Both the position numbers and the translations under genes were made by a program. The notes under the pieces are model-generated. The model did no database searches. It was not told the origin of the DNA and saw only the letters and a program-made list of their open reading frames with translations. A DNA stretch of 64,000 nt from an uncultured Flavobacteriaceae bacterium (GTDB lineage: Bacteria > Bacteroidota > Bacteroidia > Flavobacteriales > Flavobacteriaceae), in the NCBI GenBank assembly GCA_947494695.1, contig CANLWB010000006.1, positions 186,001 through 250,000 of the forward strand, in the 5' to 3' direction. The stretch's first letter is position 1. Every line of letters starts with the position of its first letter. Shown here in pieces: positions 7,185 through 17,762 of this stretch.

Positions 7185-8156
7185 TTAATTATAGGCAGAT
7201 TCAACCGTGGCTTCTTTCGCAGCTAAATAGCGCTCTGCATCTAATGCCGCCATACAACCCGTTCCGGCTGCTGTTACTGCTTGCCTGTATACGTGATCGG
7301 CTGCATCACCAGATACAAAAACACCTTCTACGTTGGTTTTAGAAGTTCCGGGTTTATTAATAATATATCCGGTTTCGTCCAATTCTAAGAAGTCTTTAAA
7401 AATATCGGTGTTAGGTTTGTGTCCAATGGCTACGAAAAAACCGGTAACAGGAATGTCATGTTTTTCATTCGTTTTATTATTAAAAACCTTGACTCCGGTT
7501 ACTACCTGTTCGTCACCCAAAACCTCTTCTGTTTCTGTATTAAACAGAATTTCAATGTTTTCGGTATTCTTAACACGGGCAGCCATAATTTTAGATGCTC
7601 TAAACTCATCACGTCTCACCAACATGGTAACTTTCGAACATAACTTTGATAAATAATGGGCTTCTTCACAAGCTGAATCTCCTGCACCTACAATAACAAC
7701 CTCCTGATTTCTATAAAAGAATCCGTCGCATACGGCACAGGCAGACACTCCACCTCCAAGTTTTAAATATTTTTGTTCAGATTCTAAGCCTAAATATTTC
7801 GCCGATGCTCCCGTAGAAATTATCACGGTATCACAATGAATTTCCTTGGTATCATTTACCCATACCTTATGAACATCTCCAGAGAAATCTACTTTGGTTA
7901 TCCAACCATCTCTCACATCGGCATCAAAACGTTCTGCTTGTTTCTGTAATTGAATCATCATTTCCGGCCCTGTTACCCCTTCCGGATAACCTGGAAAGTT
8001 CTCAACCTCATTTGTTGTGGTTAATTGACCTCCCGGCTGGGTTCCCTGATATAGGACTGGTGCCATATTAGCTCTGGCAGCGTATATTGCCGCAGTATAG
8101 CCTGCTGGCCCCGAACCTATAATTAGGCACTTAACTTTTTCTATTGTGTCGGACAT
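7185..8156 (-). CDS. trxB: Thioredoxin-disulfide reductase
   Basis: The 323-residue flavoprotein has an FAD-binding GSGPAG at residues 14-19, the redox pair CAVC at 140-143 followed by DGFF, an NADPH-binding GAGDSA at 157-162 and a C-terminal GVFVSGDAAD FAD motif. It passes electrons from NADPH to thioredoxin in the cytoplasm. Length and motif order are standard. It is a single gene with its own terminator, and the region upstream (8157-8877) is empty. The CxxC pair and lack of an extra domain separate it from ferredoxin-NADP reductases of the same fold. Confidence 0.95.
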   Translation of the reverse strand: MSDTIEKVKCLIIGSGPAGYTAAIYAARANMAPVLYQGTQPGGQLTTTNEVENFPGYPEGVTGPEMMIQLQKQAERFDADVRDGWITKVDFSGDVHKVWVNDTKEIHCDTVIISTGASAKYLGLESEQKYLKLGGGVSACAVCDGFFYRNQEVVIVGAGDSACEEAHYLSKLCSKVTMLVRRDEFRASKIMAARVKNTENIEILFNTETEEVLGDEQVVTGVKVFNNKTNEKHDIPVTGFFVAIGHKPNTDIFKDFLELDETGYIINKPGTSKTNVEGVFVSGDAADHVYRQAVTAAGTGCMAALDAERYLAAKEATVESAYN

Positions 8157-8877
8157 AACGTTTGTTAAAATTTAATTGAAACAAAAGTAGAATTTTTGGT
8201 TCAAAACTTACATAGAAGTTATTAACAGTTTTTATAATTCCATACTTAAAATCTATGGCTTTTATAATCTGATATAAAGTTAAGTAAATCTTCAAAAAAA
8301 GACGTTGTTTTTTGTAAGAGATCCTGAACTCTTCTCAACGTTTTATTTTTAACCAAAAATGAGTTGAAATTTGACCTGATAAGACGCTTTAAATCCGACC
8401 CGATATTATTTTAAAAGTTTAAGAGTTACAATATAGACATTCATGCTATTTTAACACGCTATTTCGACCAGATTCCGTCTTCCACCAGTTTAGCTGTATT
8501 TATATGTTTTAATGTTCCCGGATACCCACTAGATAACATATACATTTCATAGAAAATCACTCCTATAAATCTAAAATTCAAAATTTTAAATGATACACTA
8601 AAAATTCTGTTTGGTGAAACCAATTCATAAGACTCCCCTGGACAACAGACCATATATTAGTGTATTTGAAGCTAATGTATAAAGTTACTTTAAAGAAAGT
8701 ATAAGGTTTTAACTAAATAATAAAAGCAAATACCATAGTGAGTTTATACAACTAAATGCAATGACGACATACAACTTGTTGATTTACTTCATATCAAAGT
8801 TTGAGTTCGTTTGAAAAGATGCATTACAAGTTCATGTGTTTTTTTGCCTTATTATTTGCTCCCTATAAATGGAACCT
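8157..8877. other. Gene-free stretch between trxB and the TPR lipoprotein gene
   Basis: No recognisable gene, RNA or repeat is seen. A 64-codon minus frame (8459-8653) has no ribosome-binding site or family resemblance. Confidence 0.5.
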
Positions 8878-9957
8878 CTATTCAGGAAAGTTCATCCCTT
8901 CTAAAATATTTTCAAACCTTTGATGGTTTCTAACGGGATCAAAACCATGTTCTACTTGCATAAAAGTAAGAAACCAGGATTTTTCTTCATAGGCTCTTTC
9001 TAATAAGTTTAGAGCTTCTTCATATTCTCCTAGACCTATATGAATATAAGCGCGTTGTACTGGTGGTAGGTAATGGTTTTTATCTGCGAACTTATAGTAG
9101 TCTGCTATTTCTTTGGCAAGATCCATCCTTCCCGACAGTGCCAAGGATCTCCCTAAACCGGCGGTAACTTCTACACTTCCTCTAGAAAGCTCGAAGGCCT
9201 TAAAATAATTTCTCTGAGCTGCTTCATAGTCATTCAATTTATCGTAAGCCAGTGCTAACCAATCATAACACCAAGGAATTCTTTCATGTATTTCGACCGC
9301 CCTTTCCATGAGTTCCTTCATATCTTCAAAACGGCCATCAAAATACAATAAGGATGCCCTGGCAATGAAAAATTCACCGTTTACATCTAAAAGTCTTATA
9401 ATTTCAGATTGAGCAAATGCCTCTTCTGTGCGTCTGGTCGCTATTAAAAATAGGGAATACCAATGTCGTGTATCTAAATCTTCGGGGTTTGAAATAATTG
9501 ATTTTAAAAATAAATTCTCAGATTCGACCCAATCTCTATTAATAAAACTAAGTTTTGCTGCTAGTTTTTGAACCCGGGCATCTGTATGATCTATAACATA
9601 AGCTTTGTTGTAAGCTTCTTGAGCTACTGATATAGTTTTATCTCTAGACTCCAACCCGAGGGTGTAAAGCAAGATATTGATTTCTGCAACGCCTAAATAG
9701 GCATTTATATTTGTGGAGTCTACTCCTATTTGCTTTTTAAATGTTTTCAGGTTTTTTGAATAATCTTGTTTCGCCCTGGAACCCAATGAAACTAAAATAT
9801 TCTTATTTATTTTTCTAATTAGAGGTTCCTTTTTATCTGTAGATTGGCATGAAAAAAACAAGACCATAAACAAGGTGGCACATATTAATATCGACAGGAT
9901 ATAATGTTTTATAATCCAATCGCAGCAACTCTTAAATAAGTTATTTTTCCTAATCAT
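8878..9957 (-). CDS. TPR-repeat lipoprotein
   Basis: The 359-residue product has a hydrophobic N-terminus (ILSILICATLFMVLFFSC) ending in a lipobox, so it is probably a lipoprotein, unusually preceded by about 18 cytoplasmic residues. The rest is helical with tetratricopeptide-like repeats (for example AYNKAYVIDHTDARV, ALAYDKLNDYEAAQRNYFKAF, YIHIGLGEYEEALNLLERA). TPR proteins act as binding scaffolds; no catalytic motif is present. It lies 37 bases after the ROK-isomerase gene on the same strand and is probably the last gene of the mannose-related operon. Its specific role is unknown. Confidence 0.65.
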   Translation of the reverse strand: MIRKNNLFKSCCDWIIKHYILSILICATLFMVLFFSCQSTDKKEPLIRKINKNILVSLGSRAKQDYSKNLKTFKKQIGVDSTNINAYLGVAEINILLYTLGLESRDKTISVAQEAYNKAYVIDHTDARVQKLAAKLSFINRDWVESENLFLKSIISNPEDLDTRHWYSLFLIATRRTEEAFAQSEIIRLLDVNGEFFIARASLLYFDGRFEDMKELMERAVEIHERIPWCYDWLALAYDKLNDYEAAQRNYFKAFELSRGSVEVTAGLGRSLALSGRMDLAKEIADYYKFADKNHYLPPVQRAYIHIGLGEYEEALNLLERAYEEKSWFLTFMQVEHGFDPVRNHQRFENILEGMNFPE

Positions 9958-9994
9958 CTCGCTATCTTATTAGTTCTATCGGGGGCTATTAACA

Positions 9995-12685
9995 CTAAAA
10001 CATAGTACTACAAAATTCAGGTTTCACATTAGACTTAATCACTTTTGCTTCTAAAGTTCCCAGGTTTCTCAGCTTATATTTTTTGGCATCAGAGGGTATA
10101 ATAAAAGTTTCGGCATAATGAATAATCATACTTCGATTTCCCGTAATGACTTCAATCTTTGAGCCTTCTACCAAATTCAAAATATGACATTGATTATTAG
10201 TGTTAACTTCTATGGATTCATAAAATTCGTAACGAAACACCTCATAAAAATGATCAGGGTGTGTGCTTAACCTTTTTATTTTACCATGATGACTTGATTC
10301 TAGAATAGTTTCAGTGGAAATATATGCCTCTTTCACTCTAGGTCCCTGAACTTCAAAATCTAAATTCTCCATACCTCGTTCAATATGTATTGGCCTGGGT
10401 TGGCCATCTAAATCCAATCGCATCCAGTCGTACATTTTAAAGGTATATATGTATGGTGTACTACTAATTTCTAAAACAACATTATTTCGTCCAGAGCAAT
10501 GAATGGTTTCGTGTGGGATTAAAAACAAATCATGCTTTTTTGCTGTGTGCTTTTGAATATATTTATCTACATCCAGAACGGTTTCATTGGAATGACTTTC
10601 TACCAAGGCCTGGTAAAAGTCTTGTTTTTCCACACCTTTTTTAAACCCTAGGTATACCTCTGCTTCTGGTTTGGCATCCAGAATATAATAGGTTTCGTCT
10701 TGTGTGAATCGCTCTCCAAAATGTGTCTTCATATAATCTGGCCCCGGATGACATTGCAAGGATAGATTTTCTCCGTCGAACGTGTCCAAATAATCAAAAC
10801 GAATTGGAAAATCATATCCAAAAGTTTCTGCCGCATCTCCTAAAACCGCCTTATTGTTGTTATACATTATAAAATCGAAGGATACCTCTAAACGCAATCC
10901 TTCATTAGAAAAAACAATACCATTTTCGGGGGATATAAATTCAAAAGACCAGGCATAATTTATAACATCCTGAGGCAGATCCTGGATTTTATTTTTTATC
11001 CAATGGCCTCCCCAAACTCCCGTTTCAAACCAGGGTCTAACTCTAAATCCGGATTTAGACATATCTTCTAAGCCATGGCGTAAAGTGTCTCCTGTTGTCC
11101 AGGAAATATCATCCAAATACTGGGTATCCACCATGTAATCAATTCTGTTGAGTATTGCCGACTTATGCTTATTTAGCACAATCCAATCAATAAAAAACAT
11201 GCGTTTGTATTGTTCTTTAGGAGGGTAAATCTCTTCGACTCCTAAATTGAATATAGAACCGGATCGAGACCTGTACTGTATCTCATTTTTAGGGATATCT
11301 AAATACATTATACGCTCATAAGATTTCTGCATAGCAGCACCTGGCCCGTATAAAATGCGTAGTACGTTTTCATTTGTTTGAAGGCGGCCAAGTTTTTCCT
11401 GATCATAAAAATCGATTAGGTTGCCCGCAAATCGCTTTCCAAAAACGGGATCATCTTCCCCCAAAAAAGGAGCTATCATATGATCTATATCCATTTGATC
11501 CTTCAGGGCGGCTTGAGTTGCGAAAGCGATACTGTCGACTCCCAATAATTTTAACTCTTTGGTTAATTGACCTATAAAATCATCCCAATACACCCCCAGA
11601 TACCCATCTATAGCAATAGATTTATAAGCCGAAATTTCTTTAGCCAGGCTCTTATAACCACGCTCAATGGAACCTTTGTTAATTTCATAAGACGGGTAAA
11701 TTCGATAGCCTTCTTTTATTGCTTCCTTTTCCTCACTTATAGGCATGACATACTGGCTAGAACACCTCTTATTTTTGTTGGATTTACCACGTTCACTAAT
11801 GAGATATTTTACAGCTCCTAAAATAGCAGACTCTTCGGTATTTTGAGAGATTGAAATCTTAGGAGATTCTCCACTATTAAAAGATGCCCTGAAAGCCGTT
11901 TTAAAAAGTTTGTAGCTTTTAGATATATTACCTCCCAATATGATGTACTCGGCTTCAAAATTAGCGAGAAGTGGCGATAGAAAGCTTCCCAAATTAGCTC
12001 CGAACGTATTGAATATCTCCTTCGATTTTCCAGAAATTTCAGCTTTCGAGGCGATATATTTAACATTTTCGGCTTCGGCCAAAAGTTCACTTTTGTAAGC
12101 TTTTAAAAACCACTCTGAACCCAACCAATCTTCTGCCCTTTTGTCTTTAAACGGCAAACAAAATATGTCTCCGTTGGGAGGTACATTACTCGCACTGGAT
12201 ACGATTTCTCCTTTTAGCATAAAACTCGATCCTATACCCGTTCCCAAAGTAATACCTACAACATTATTTTCTGTTAAATCACTCTTCCATGTTTCCCCTA
12301 ACAAAAACGCATTGGCATCATTAATAAATACAATATCTGCTGGTGTTGTGATAACATCGCTTAAGTGACTGTACAAATATGATTTTATGTCTACCCCAAA
12401 GAGGTTTTCATATTTGTTACAATTAAACATTTTCGAAATACCATTTTTGTAGTCCAAAGGTCCCGGAATTGAAACACCTATTCTACAAACCTGATAATCA
12501 AAGGTTTTAATGGAAGTTTTAATATGTTCAACAATTGTAGTCAATATTGGTAAAGCTTGTTCTCTGCTATCTACGTAAATATGCAGTTTTGAGTTTTCTA
12601 CAATACACTTTTTTTCAATATCTACCATTGCCATAGTTAAATGACTTCCCCCTATGTCAATTCCTAATGCAAACTTGTTGCTCAT
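9995..12685 (-). CDS. ROK sugar kinase fused to class I mannose-6-phosphate isomerase
   Basis: The 896-residue protein begins as a ROK kinase: phosphate-binding DIGGSHL (residues 9-15), IPGPLDY, INDANAF and GITLGTGIGSS, to about residue 300. A middle part of about 230 residues (GYLGVYWDDFIGQLTKELKL, RILYGPGAA) resembles a nucleoside-kinase-like fold without a clear P-loop. The last 320 residues are a ManA-type isomerase: VWGGHWIK, LSLQCHPGPDYM, ETYYILDAKPEAEVYLGFK, LIPHETIHCSG and TFKMYDWMRLDLDGQPR. Together this would turn mannose into mannose-6-phosphate and then fructose-6-phosphate in the cytoplasm. The SusCD pair lies upstream and a GH92 mannosidase nearby. ROK specificity (mannose, fructose or glucose) is inferred from the fusion. 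Confidence 0.8.
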   Translation of the reverse strand: MSNKFALGIDIGGSHLTMAMVDIEKKCIVENSKLHIYVDSREQALPILTTIVEHIKTSIKTFDYQVCRIGVSIPGPLDYKNGISKMFNCNKYENLFGVDIKSYLYSHLSDVITTPADIVFINDANAFLLGETWKSDLTENNVVGITLGTGIGSSFMLKGEIVSSASNVPPNGDIFCLPFKDKRAEDWLGSEWFLKAYKSELLAEAENVKYIASKAEISGKSKEIFNTFGANLGSFLSPLLANFEAEYIILGGNISKSYKLFKTAFRASFNSGESPKISISQNTEESAILGAVKYLISERGKSNKNKRCSSQYVMPISEEKEAIKEGYRIYPSYEINKGSIERGYKSLAKEISAYKSIAIDGYLGVYWDDFIGQLTKELKLLGVDSIAFATQAALKDQMDIDHMIAPFLGEDDPVFGKRFAGNLIDFYDQEKLGRLQTNENVLRILYGPGAAMQKSYERIMYLDIPKNEIQYRSRSGSIFNLGVEEIYPPKEQYKRMFFIDWIVLNKHKSAILNRIDYMVDTQYLDDISWTTGDTLRHGLEDMSKSGFRVRPWFETGVWGGHWIKNKIQDLPQDVINYAWSFEFISPENGIVFSNEGLRLEVSFDFIMYNNNKAVLGDAAETFGYDFPIRFDYLDTFDGENLSLQCHPGPDYMKTHFGERFTQDETYYILDAKPEAEVYLGFKKGVEKQDFYQALVESHSNETVLDVDKYIQKHTAKKHDLFLIPHETIHCSGRNNVVLEISSTPYIYTFKMYDWMRLDLDGQPRPIHIERGMENLDFEVQGPRVKEAYISTETILESSHHGKIKRLSTHPDHFYEVFRYEFYESIEVNTNNQCHILNLVEGSKIEVITGNRSMIIHYAETFIIPSDAKKYKLRNLGTLEAKVIKSNVKPEFCSTMF

Positions 12686-12847
12686 TTATAAGCTATTCTT
12701 ATAGATTAATATTTAATTACTTGCCTGTCCCGCAATTCATATGGATTAGTTAATTTTTCTCTATAAATTGTTAATTCATTCGCTTAGAGCTACTTTTAAA
12801 TATCGGTGATAAAGGTCACCTGCCAACATTATCATCCAGAATACCGT

Positions 12848-13054
12848 TTAAGATTTAAACATTCTACAACAATCCCCATAACCGGAGGAAAATGCATGAG
12901 CAGGTAACCCAATCCTATCATAATTTATAGCATCCGGAGTTTCCGAATGTATATTATCCAATAATAGCGGTGCACCGAAAACAAAAGACCAAATCGAATC
13001 GGCACACCAAGCTATTATTTTCAATTTACTCTCTTCTTCTGTGCTATTAATTAA
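12848..13054 (-). pseudogene. Coding remnant without a start
   Basis: A 68-codon open frame, with no start and a stop at both ends, lies in the gap between susD and the ROK-isomerase gene. It reads KLKIIAWCADSIWSFVFG and later GLPAHAFSSGYGDCCRM. The SSGYGD motif recalls the end of DUF4241-like proteins, but the match is from memory and weak. Codon pattern and position suggest a decayed gene. The rest of 12686-13097 shows nothing else. Confidence 0.3.
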
Positions 13055-13097
13055 TTATTAGAGCAAATTAAATATCATTATTTCAAGTTAAACCAAA

Positions 13098-14618
13098 CTA
13101 ATAGCCATCATTTTGAGTTAATTTGGTATTTGTATCTCTTTCTCTTTGAGGGATAGGAAAGAACATGTTTTGAGGTCTAACGGCAGATCCTGGTTTGGCT
13201 TCATTTATCTTTTCGACAAACTTGTTAAATCTTTTTAAATCGAACCAGCGATGACCCTCCCAAACAAATTCTTTAAAACGTTCTAATAAGATGGCTTCTT
13301 TAAACGCCTCATATGTTAAGGTTGCCTCCAAATCGGGCAATACATTTTCTATAATTCCAGCATTATTCCTTGCTCTTGCTCGTACCTGGTTTATGGCGTT
13401 CAATGCCATTGCTGTTGGTCCGGTATTAATCTCGTTTAAAGCTTCGGCATGCATTAATAAAATATCTGAATACCGTATTAATTGTAAATCGTTAATGGTA
13501 TTTGGTGTTCCATTGGGTTCTGCCTCTCTGTCCCAGTACTTATGAATATGGGGGCCACTTAGTACCACATTTTCCCCATTAATAACATCTTCAGACACAA
13601 ACGTGACACTTTTTCTTCTGTCCAGATCGTCAAACAGGTTGTAAAGTCTTTCGGTTGGTATTTCGAGATCGGCTCCACCAGCTCCGGGAATGGCTCTGTA
13701 TTCTTGAGCCATGGTTCTAAAATTTAAGTGAGAGCCTTCCCATATTTCTTCGAAAGACGTTCCTTTATCAAAATTAATTGCAAACACAGATTCCTTACCG
13801 TTATTATTAGCTATTAAAAAAGCTTCTTTGTAATCTGCCCAAAGGCCAAAAGGTCCGGACATGACTTCTTCTGTCTTATTAACTGCCGTTTGCCAATCTC
13901 CATTGGTCAAAGCTACTTTGGCTAAATACGCCTTCGCAGACCATAATGTGGGTCGTCCTTTGTCGGCTCCCGTAAACTCACCTGGTAAGTTGTCTTCGGC
14001 GAATGTAAAATCTGTAATAATTTGTGTATAGACCTTTGGGGAGGGTGTTCTCGCCAAATAAGACTCTGAGGTAAAACTGGTGGTAGCATGTAACTCTAAA
14101 GGCACATCATCAAACATTCTAACCAATTCGAAATAAAACAGACCTCTTAAAAAATGGGCTTCCCCCAGTAATCTGTTCTTTAATTCGTTATCCATTTGAA
14201 TATTAGGAATATTGTCTATAGCCAGATTTGCTGCATTAATGGCTACATAAAAATCGCTCCATACATTCTCGATTACCGTATTGGTCGCCCCTAGCGAATA
14301 ATTTGCAAGCTGCTTGTAGTTATCATCAAAAGCAAGCGGCCCTGGAATACCTTCATCTGATGCCAGGGCCACAATGGTCCAGTAATTATTAAAATATACG
14401 CCTTCAAAACTTCTGTTTACAGAACCTCCTCCTAACGTTTCATAAATTCCATTTACCGCTAACCTCGCATCTTTAGCGGTTTTGTAAAAAGAGTCTTCTG
14501 TGATGAAGTTAGGGTCTTCATCTAAAAAATCACTACAATGCCATAGTGTTAATGCTAGTACCATCAACAAAAACAGTTTATATATATGGTATAATCTCAT
14601 TATAAATTGATTTCGCAT
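13098..14618 (-). CDS. susD: SusD/RagB-family glycan-binding lipoprotein
   Basis: The 506-residue product has a lipobox (LTLWHCSDFLDEDP, Cys at about residue 28) and the SusD pattern: FYKTAKDARLAVNGIYE, LLGEAHFLRGLFYFELVR, an LIRYSDILLMHAEALNE block and the C-terminal LLERFKEFVWEGHRWFDLKRF. It sits on the outer-membrane surface as the lid of the SusC transporter. Its ATG overlaps the stop of susC (TAATG), a sign of translational coupling; a second ATG at 14600 would give a shorter and more usual signal peptide. The ligand is probably a mannose-rich glycan, judged from the neighbouring enzymes. Confidence 0.93.
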   Translation of the reverse strand: MRNQFIMRLYHIYKLFLLMVLALTLWHCSDFLDEDPNFITEDSFYKTAKDARLAVNGIYETLGGGSVNRSFEGVYFNNYWTIVALASDEGIPGPLAFDDNYKQLANYSLGATNTVIENVWSDFYVAINAANLAIDNIPNIQMDNELKNRLLGEAHFLRGLFYFELVRMFDDVPLELHATTSFTSESYLARTPSPKVYTQIITDFTFAEDNLPGEFTGADKGRPTLWSAKAYLAKVALTNGDWQTAVNKTEEVMSGPFGLWADYKEAFLIANNNGKESVFAINFDKGTSFEEIWEGSHLNFRTMAQEYRAIPGAGGADLEIPTERLYNLFDDLDRRKSVTFVSEDVINGENVVLSGPHIHKYWDREAEPNGTPNTINDLQLIRYSDILLMHAEALNEINTGPTAMALNAINQVRARARNNAGIIENVLPDLEATLTYEAFKEAILLERFKEFVWEGHRWFDLKRFNKFVEKINEAKPGSAVRPQNMFFPIPQRERDTNTKLTQNDGY

Positions 14619-17600
14619 TAAAAATTAAAGTTTAGTCCAAACAGCAAGGTTTGCGTTGATGGGTAACTCCCAAAATCTCCTCCGGCACTTAAGTTATTAT
14701 CTTGTCCTCCAACACTAACTTCTGGATCGACACCACTATAACTGCTTAAGGTGTATAGGTTTTTACCGGTCATGTAAAAGCGTATTTTGTTAATTCCTGC
14801 TTTCTTTGTGTAAGTTGATGGGAACGTATATCCCAGTGTAACAGACTTTAATCTTATGTACGATCCGTCTTCAACATAATGGTCTGAAAACCTTGCCACA
14901 CGCTGTCCCGTTACTGCTCTTGTAAATTCATTAGATGGATTGTTTGGTGTCCATCTATTACTAAATGCTTCTAATGTCACATTCGACCGTCCATCTAATG
15001 CTTCTGTAAAATATCTATTAAAATTCACAATCTCATTTCCGTAAACACCTTGCATAAAAACATTTAAATCGAACCCTTTATAGTTAAAGGTATTGTTTAT
15101 ACCAAAACTATACTCTGGAACTGGATTTCCTATAAATTTTCGGTCTTTATCATCGATGACATTATCCCCATTTAAGTCTTTAAATTTGCGCTCTCCCGGC
15201 ACTAATGCTTCTGTTGGAAAATGTGGTATACTCCCCATATCGTCATCTAATTGTGCGATACCATCGGATACAAACCCATAAAAGGCACCTATTTCTCCGC
15301 CTTCAACTAACCGTTGCCAATTATCGATACCACCAATACCAAATCCGGTTGAAATTTGATCCAAGCCAGCCAGGTTTGTAATGTCGTTTTTATTGTGTGA
15401 CACCACGATATTTGTAGACCAGTTAAAGTTTCCTCCCGAGAAATTTCTAGTATTAATGGTTACTTCAATTCCTTTGTTTTCAACATTTCCAGCGTTCACA
15501 GTTGCGACTCCGTAACCTGTTTGCAACGGTGTTGGTAAATTCAATAATAAATCGGCTGTCTTTTTATTATATAAATCCAGAGATATTCCTAGCTTACTAT
15601 TGAAGAAGCTCATATCAATACCCACATTATATTGTTTTGATACCTCCCATTTAAGATCTGCATTTGCAGGTGATATGGGTACAAACCCAAGAGCTGGTTG
15701 CCCTCCAAAAAAATGAATGGATTTTCTATAACCTGAAAGCGATGCATATGCTCCCAGAGCTGAATTACCAACTTCACCATACCCTCCTCTAAGTTTTAAA
15801 TGCGAAAACACATCTAAATCTGCAATAAACGCTTCATCTGATACATTCCATGCCAGTGCTGCCGATGGAAAAAATTCGTATTTGTTGTTTGCCCCGAATC
15901 CTGAAAAACCATCATACCGACCTGTTAGTGTTACAATATACTTACCCGAAAATGTGTAGCTGGCTCGGCCAAAATAAGACAGTAAGGCCGATTTTGTTAA
16001 ATTGGAACCTATCGTTTGTTGTTCCCCAAGTCCTAAATTATTCGATCCGAAATTCTCCACCGGAAACCCTAAAGCGATCCCCAATAAATTCTCGGTTTCA
16101 AACTCCTGAGCCGAAAACCCTAAGAAAGCATTTAAATTATGCTTTTCTCCAAGGATATTAGAATATCCTAGTGTTGTTTCACTCACCCAATTGGAGTTTA
16201 ATTGTTTAGATCTTAAGGCATTGGTGTACTTTGTAGGTGAAAAATCAAGATCAATGGTTCTAAAAGCTTTCTCATCATTAAATAATAAATCGATGCCAAT
16301 TGTCGATTTAAGATTTAAGTTTGGAATCATCTCCCACTTAAAGGTTAAATTATTGATGACTCTCGTATTTTTGCCTCTACTTTCATTTAAAGCGGCTTCC
16401 GCTAACGGACTTACCGTAGCCACACCTCCAAGAAAATTTGTATTATCCTGAGCATTCAAAAACGATCCGTCGTCCGCGACATTAAAATTGGCTCTTGTAT
16501 AATTACCATGTTCGTCTTTAACAGGAAGTAATGGGTTGAAGGCATAGGCTCTGACAACCGAACTACCTCTGCCAAAGCCTGTATTGCCTTCTGTATTTAC
16601 CGTATTAAAATTAGTTCTACTGATGTTAGTTGTGTTTTCAATAGTTGCCTTTTCGCTAACCCTAAAATCCAGGTTCGCTCGGAAATTCATACGGTTAAAA
16701 TCTGATCCCATTACAATACCCTCTTGATCTAAGTAAGATGCACTTACCGAGTATTTTATATTTTCGTTTCCTCCCCTAACAGAGAAGTCATAATTCTGAA
16801 CAAGCGCGTCTCTAAACAATTCATCCTGCCAATCGGTACCTTTTCCAAAAGCTGTGGGACTGGTATAAGTTCTTGGAAACCCAGCGTTATAATTTGCTTC
16901 ATTGATGTAATGTGCGAATTGAGCGCCATTTAACAGCTTAAGTTTTTTATTAACGGTTTGAATGCCAAAATAAGAGTCAAAATTCACTTTTACTTCGCCG
17001 TTATGTCCTCTTTTTGTTTTTATAATAATAACGCCATTTGCACCACGCGATCCATATATGGCCGTTGCCGAAGCGTCTTTTAACACGTCGATAGATTTAA
17101 TATCGGCTGGGTTAATTGAGGACATAGCATTAACAGAAGGGCCTTCGATAACACCGGAAGATAACCGAGAGCTATTACTTTCAACAATAACGCCATCTAT
17201 AACATATAGCGGCTCATTTCCCGCTAAAATAGAACTGGTTCCCCGAATCCTAATCGATGAAGCTCCCCCTGGTTGCCCGGAAGTTTGTGTTAAAACCAAT
17301 CCCGAAACTCTGCCCTGTACCAGCTCGTCAGCCGAGGTCACTCTAGTGGTCTCTAAGTCCTGTGATTTAAGAGAAGCTATGGATCCTGTTAAGTCCTTTC
17401 TCGAAGAACTCCCATAACCAATAAGCACGACCTCATCTAACTTGGTCATATCTTCTTCCAATTCAACATCAACTTTAGAATGGGTTACTGTAACTTCCTT
17501 GGTTTTATATCCCTGATAACTAAACACCAGTATTGTTTCCTGGTCTGTAACATCTATCTTAAAGCTTCCGTCAAAGTCCGTAGTTACACCTTGAGATGAC

Positions 17601-17749
17601 CATTTAATAGATACATTCGCGAATGCCAAAGGAAATTTATCGGACTTTGATGTCACCTCCCCTCTTATGGTTCTCATTTGGGAATACCCCATAAAGCCAC
17701 CAAATACCATAAAAAATAAGATTGTGAGGCGTGATAAATTTGGGTTCAT
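14618..17749 (-). CDS. susC: SusC/RagA-family TonB-linked outer-membrane transporter
   Basis: The 1043-residue product has a signal peptide, a carboxypeptidase-regulatory-like domain (IRGEVTSKSDKFPLAFANV, residues 28-100), a TonB-box region and the SusC plug (ELVQGRVSGLVLTQTSGQPG, IRIRGTSSILAGNEPLYVID and DVLKDASATAIYGSRGANGV). The barrel ends in LLFGLNFNF. It imports oligosaccharides across the outer membrane with its SusD partner, to which it is translationally coupled. A DUF4961 and a DUF5004 gene lie upstream on the same strand with short gaps, so all four are likely one operon. Confidence 0.95.
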   Translation of the reverse strand: MNPNLSRLTILFFMVFGGFMGYSQMRTIRGEVTSKSDKFPLAFANVSIKWSSQGVTTDFDGSFKIDVTDQETILVFSYQGYKTKEVTVTHSKVDVELEEDMTKLDEVVLIGYGSSSRKDLTGSIASLKSQDLETTRVTSADELVQGRVSGLVLTQTSGQPGGASSIRIRGTSSILAGNEPLYVIDGVIVESNSSRLSSGVIEGPSVNAMSSINPADIKSIDVLKDASATAIYGSRGANGVIIIKTKRGHNGEVKVNFDSYFGIQTVNKKLKLLNGAQFAHYINEANYNAGFPRTYTSPTAFGKGTDWQDELFRDALVQNYDFSVRGGNENIKYSVSASYLDQEGIVMGSDFNRMNFRANLDFRVSEKATIENTTNISRTNFNTVNTEGNTGFGRGSSVVRAYAFNPLLPVKDEHGNYTRANFNVADDGSFLNAQDNTNFLGGVATVSPLAEAALNESRGKNTRVINNLTFKWEMIPNLNLKSTIGIDLLFNDEKAFRTIDLDFSPTKYTNALRSKQLNSNWVSETTLGYSNILGEKHNLNAFLGFSAQEFETENLLGIALGFPVENFGSNNLGLGEQQTIGSNLTKSALLSYFGRASYTFSGKYIVTLTGRYDGFSGFGANNKYEFFPSAALAWNVSDEAFIADLDVFSHLKLRGGYGEVGNSALGAYASLSGYRKSIHFFGGQPALGFVPISPANADLKWEVSKQYNVGIDMSFFNSKLGISLDLYNKKTADLLLNLPTPLQTGYGVATVNAGNVENKGIEVTINTRNFSGGNFNWSTNIVVSHNKNDITNLAGLDQISTGFGIGGIDNWQRLVEGGEIGAFYGFVSDGIAQLDDDMGSIPHFPTEALVPGERKFKDLNGDNVIDDKDRKFIGNPVPEYSFGINNTFNYKGFDLNVFMQGVYGNEIVNFNRYFTEALDGRSNVTLEAFSNRWTPNNPSNEFTRAVTGQRVARFSDHYVEDGSYIRLKSVTLGYTFPSTYTKKAGINKIRFYMTGKNLYTLSSYSGVDPEVSVGGQDNNLSAGGDFGSYPSTQTLLFGLNFNF

Positions 17750-17762
17750 GGCTTATCTTTAA

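Noticed and set aside
8459-8653. A 64-codon minus frame in the gap upstream of trxB
   Set aside because: No ribosome-binding site, no domain and no neighbour that would explain it.
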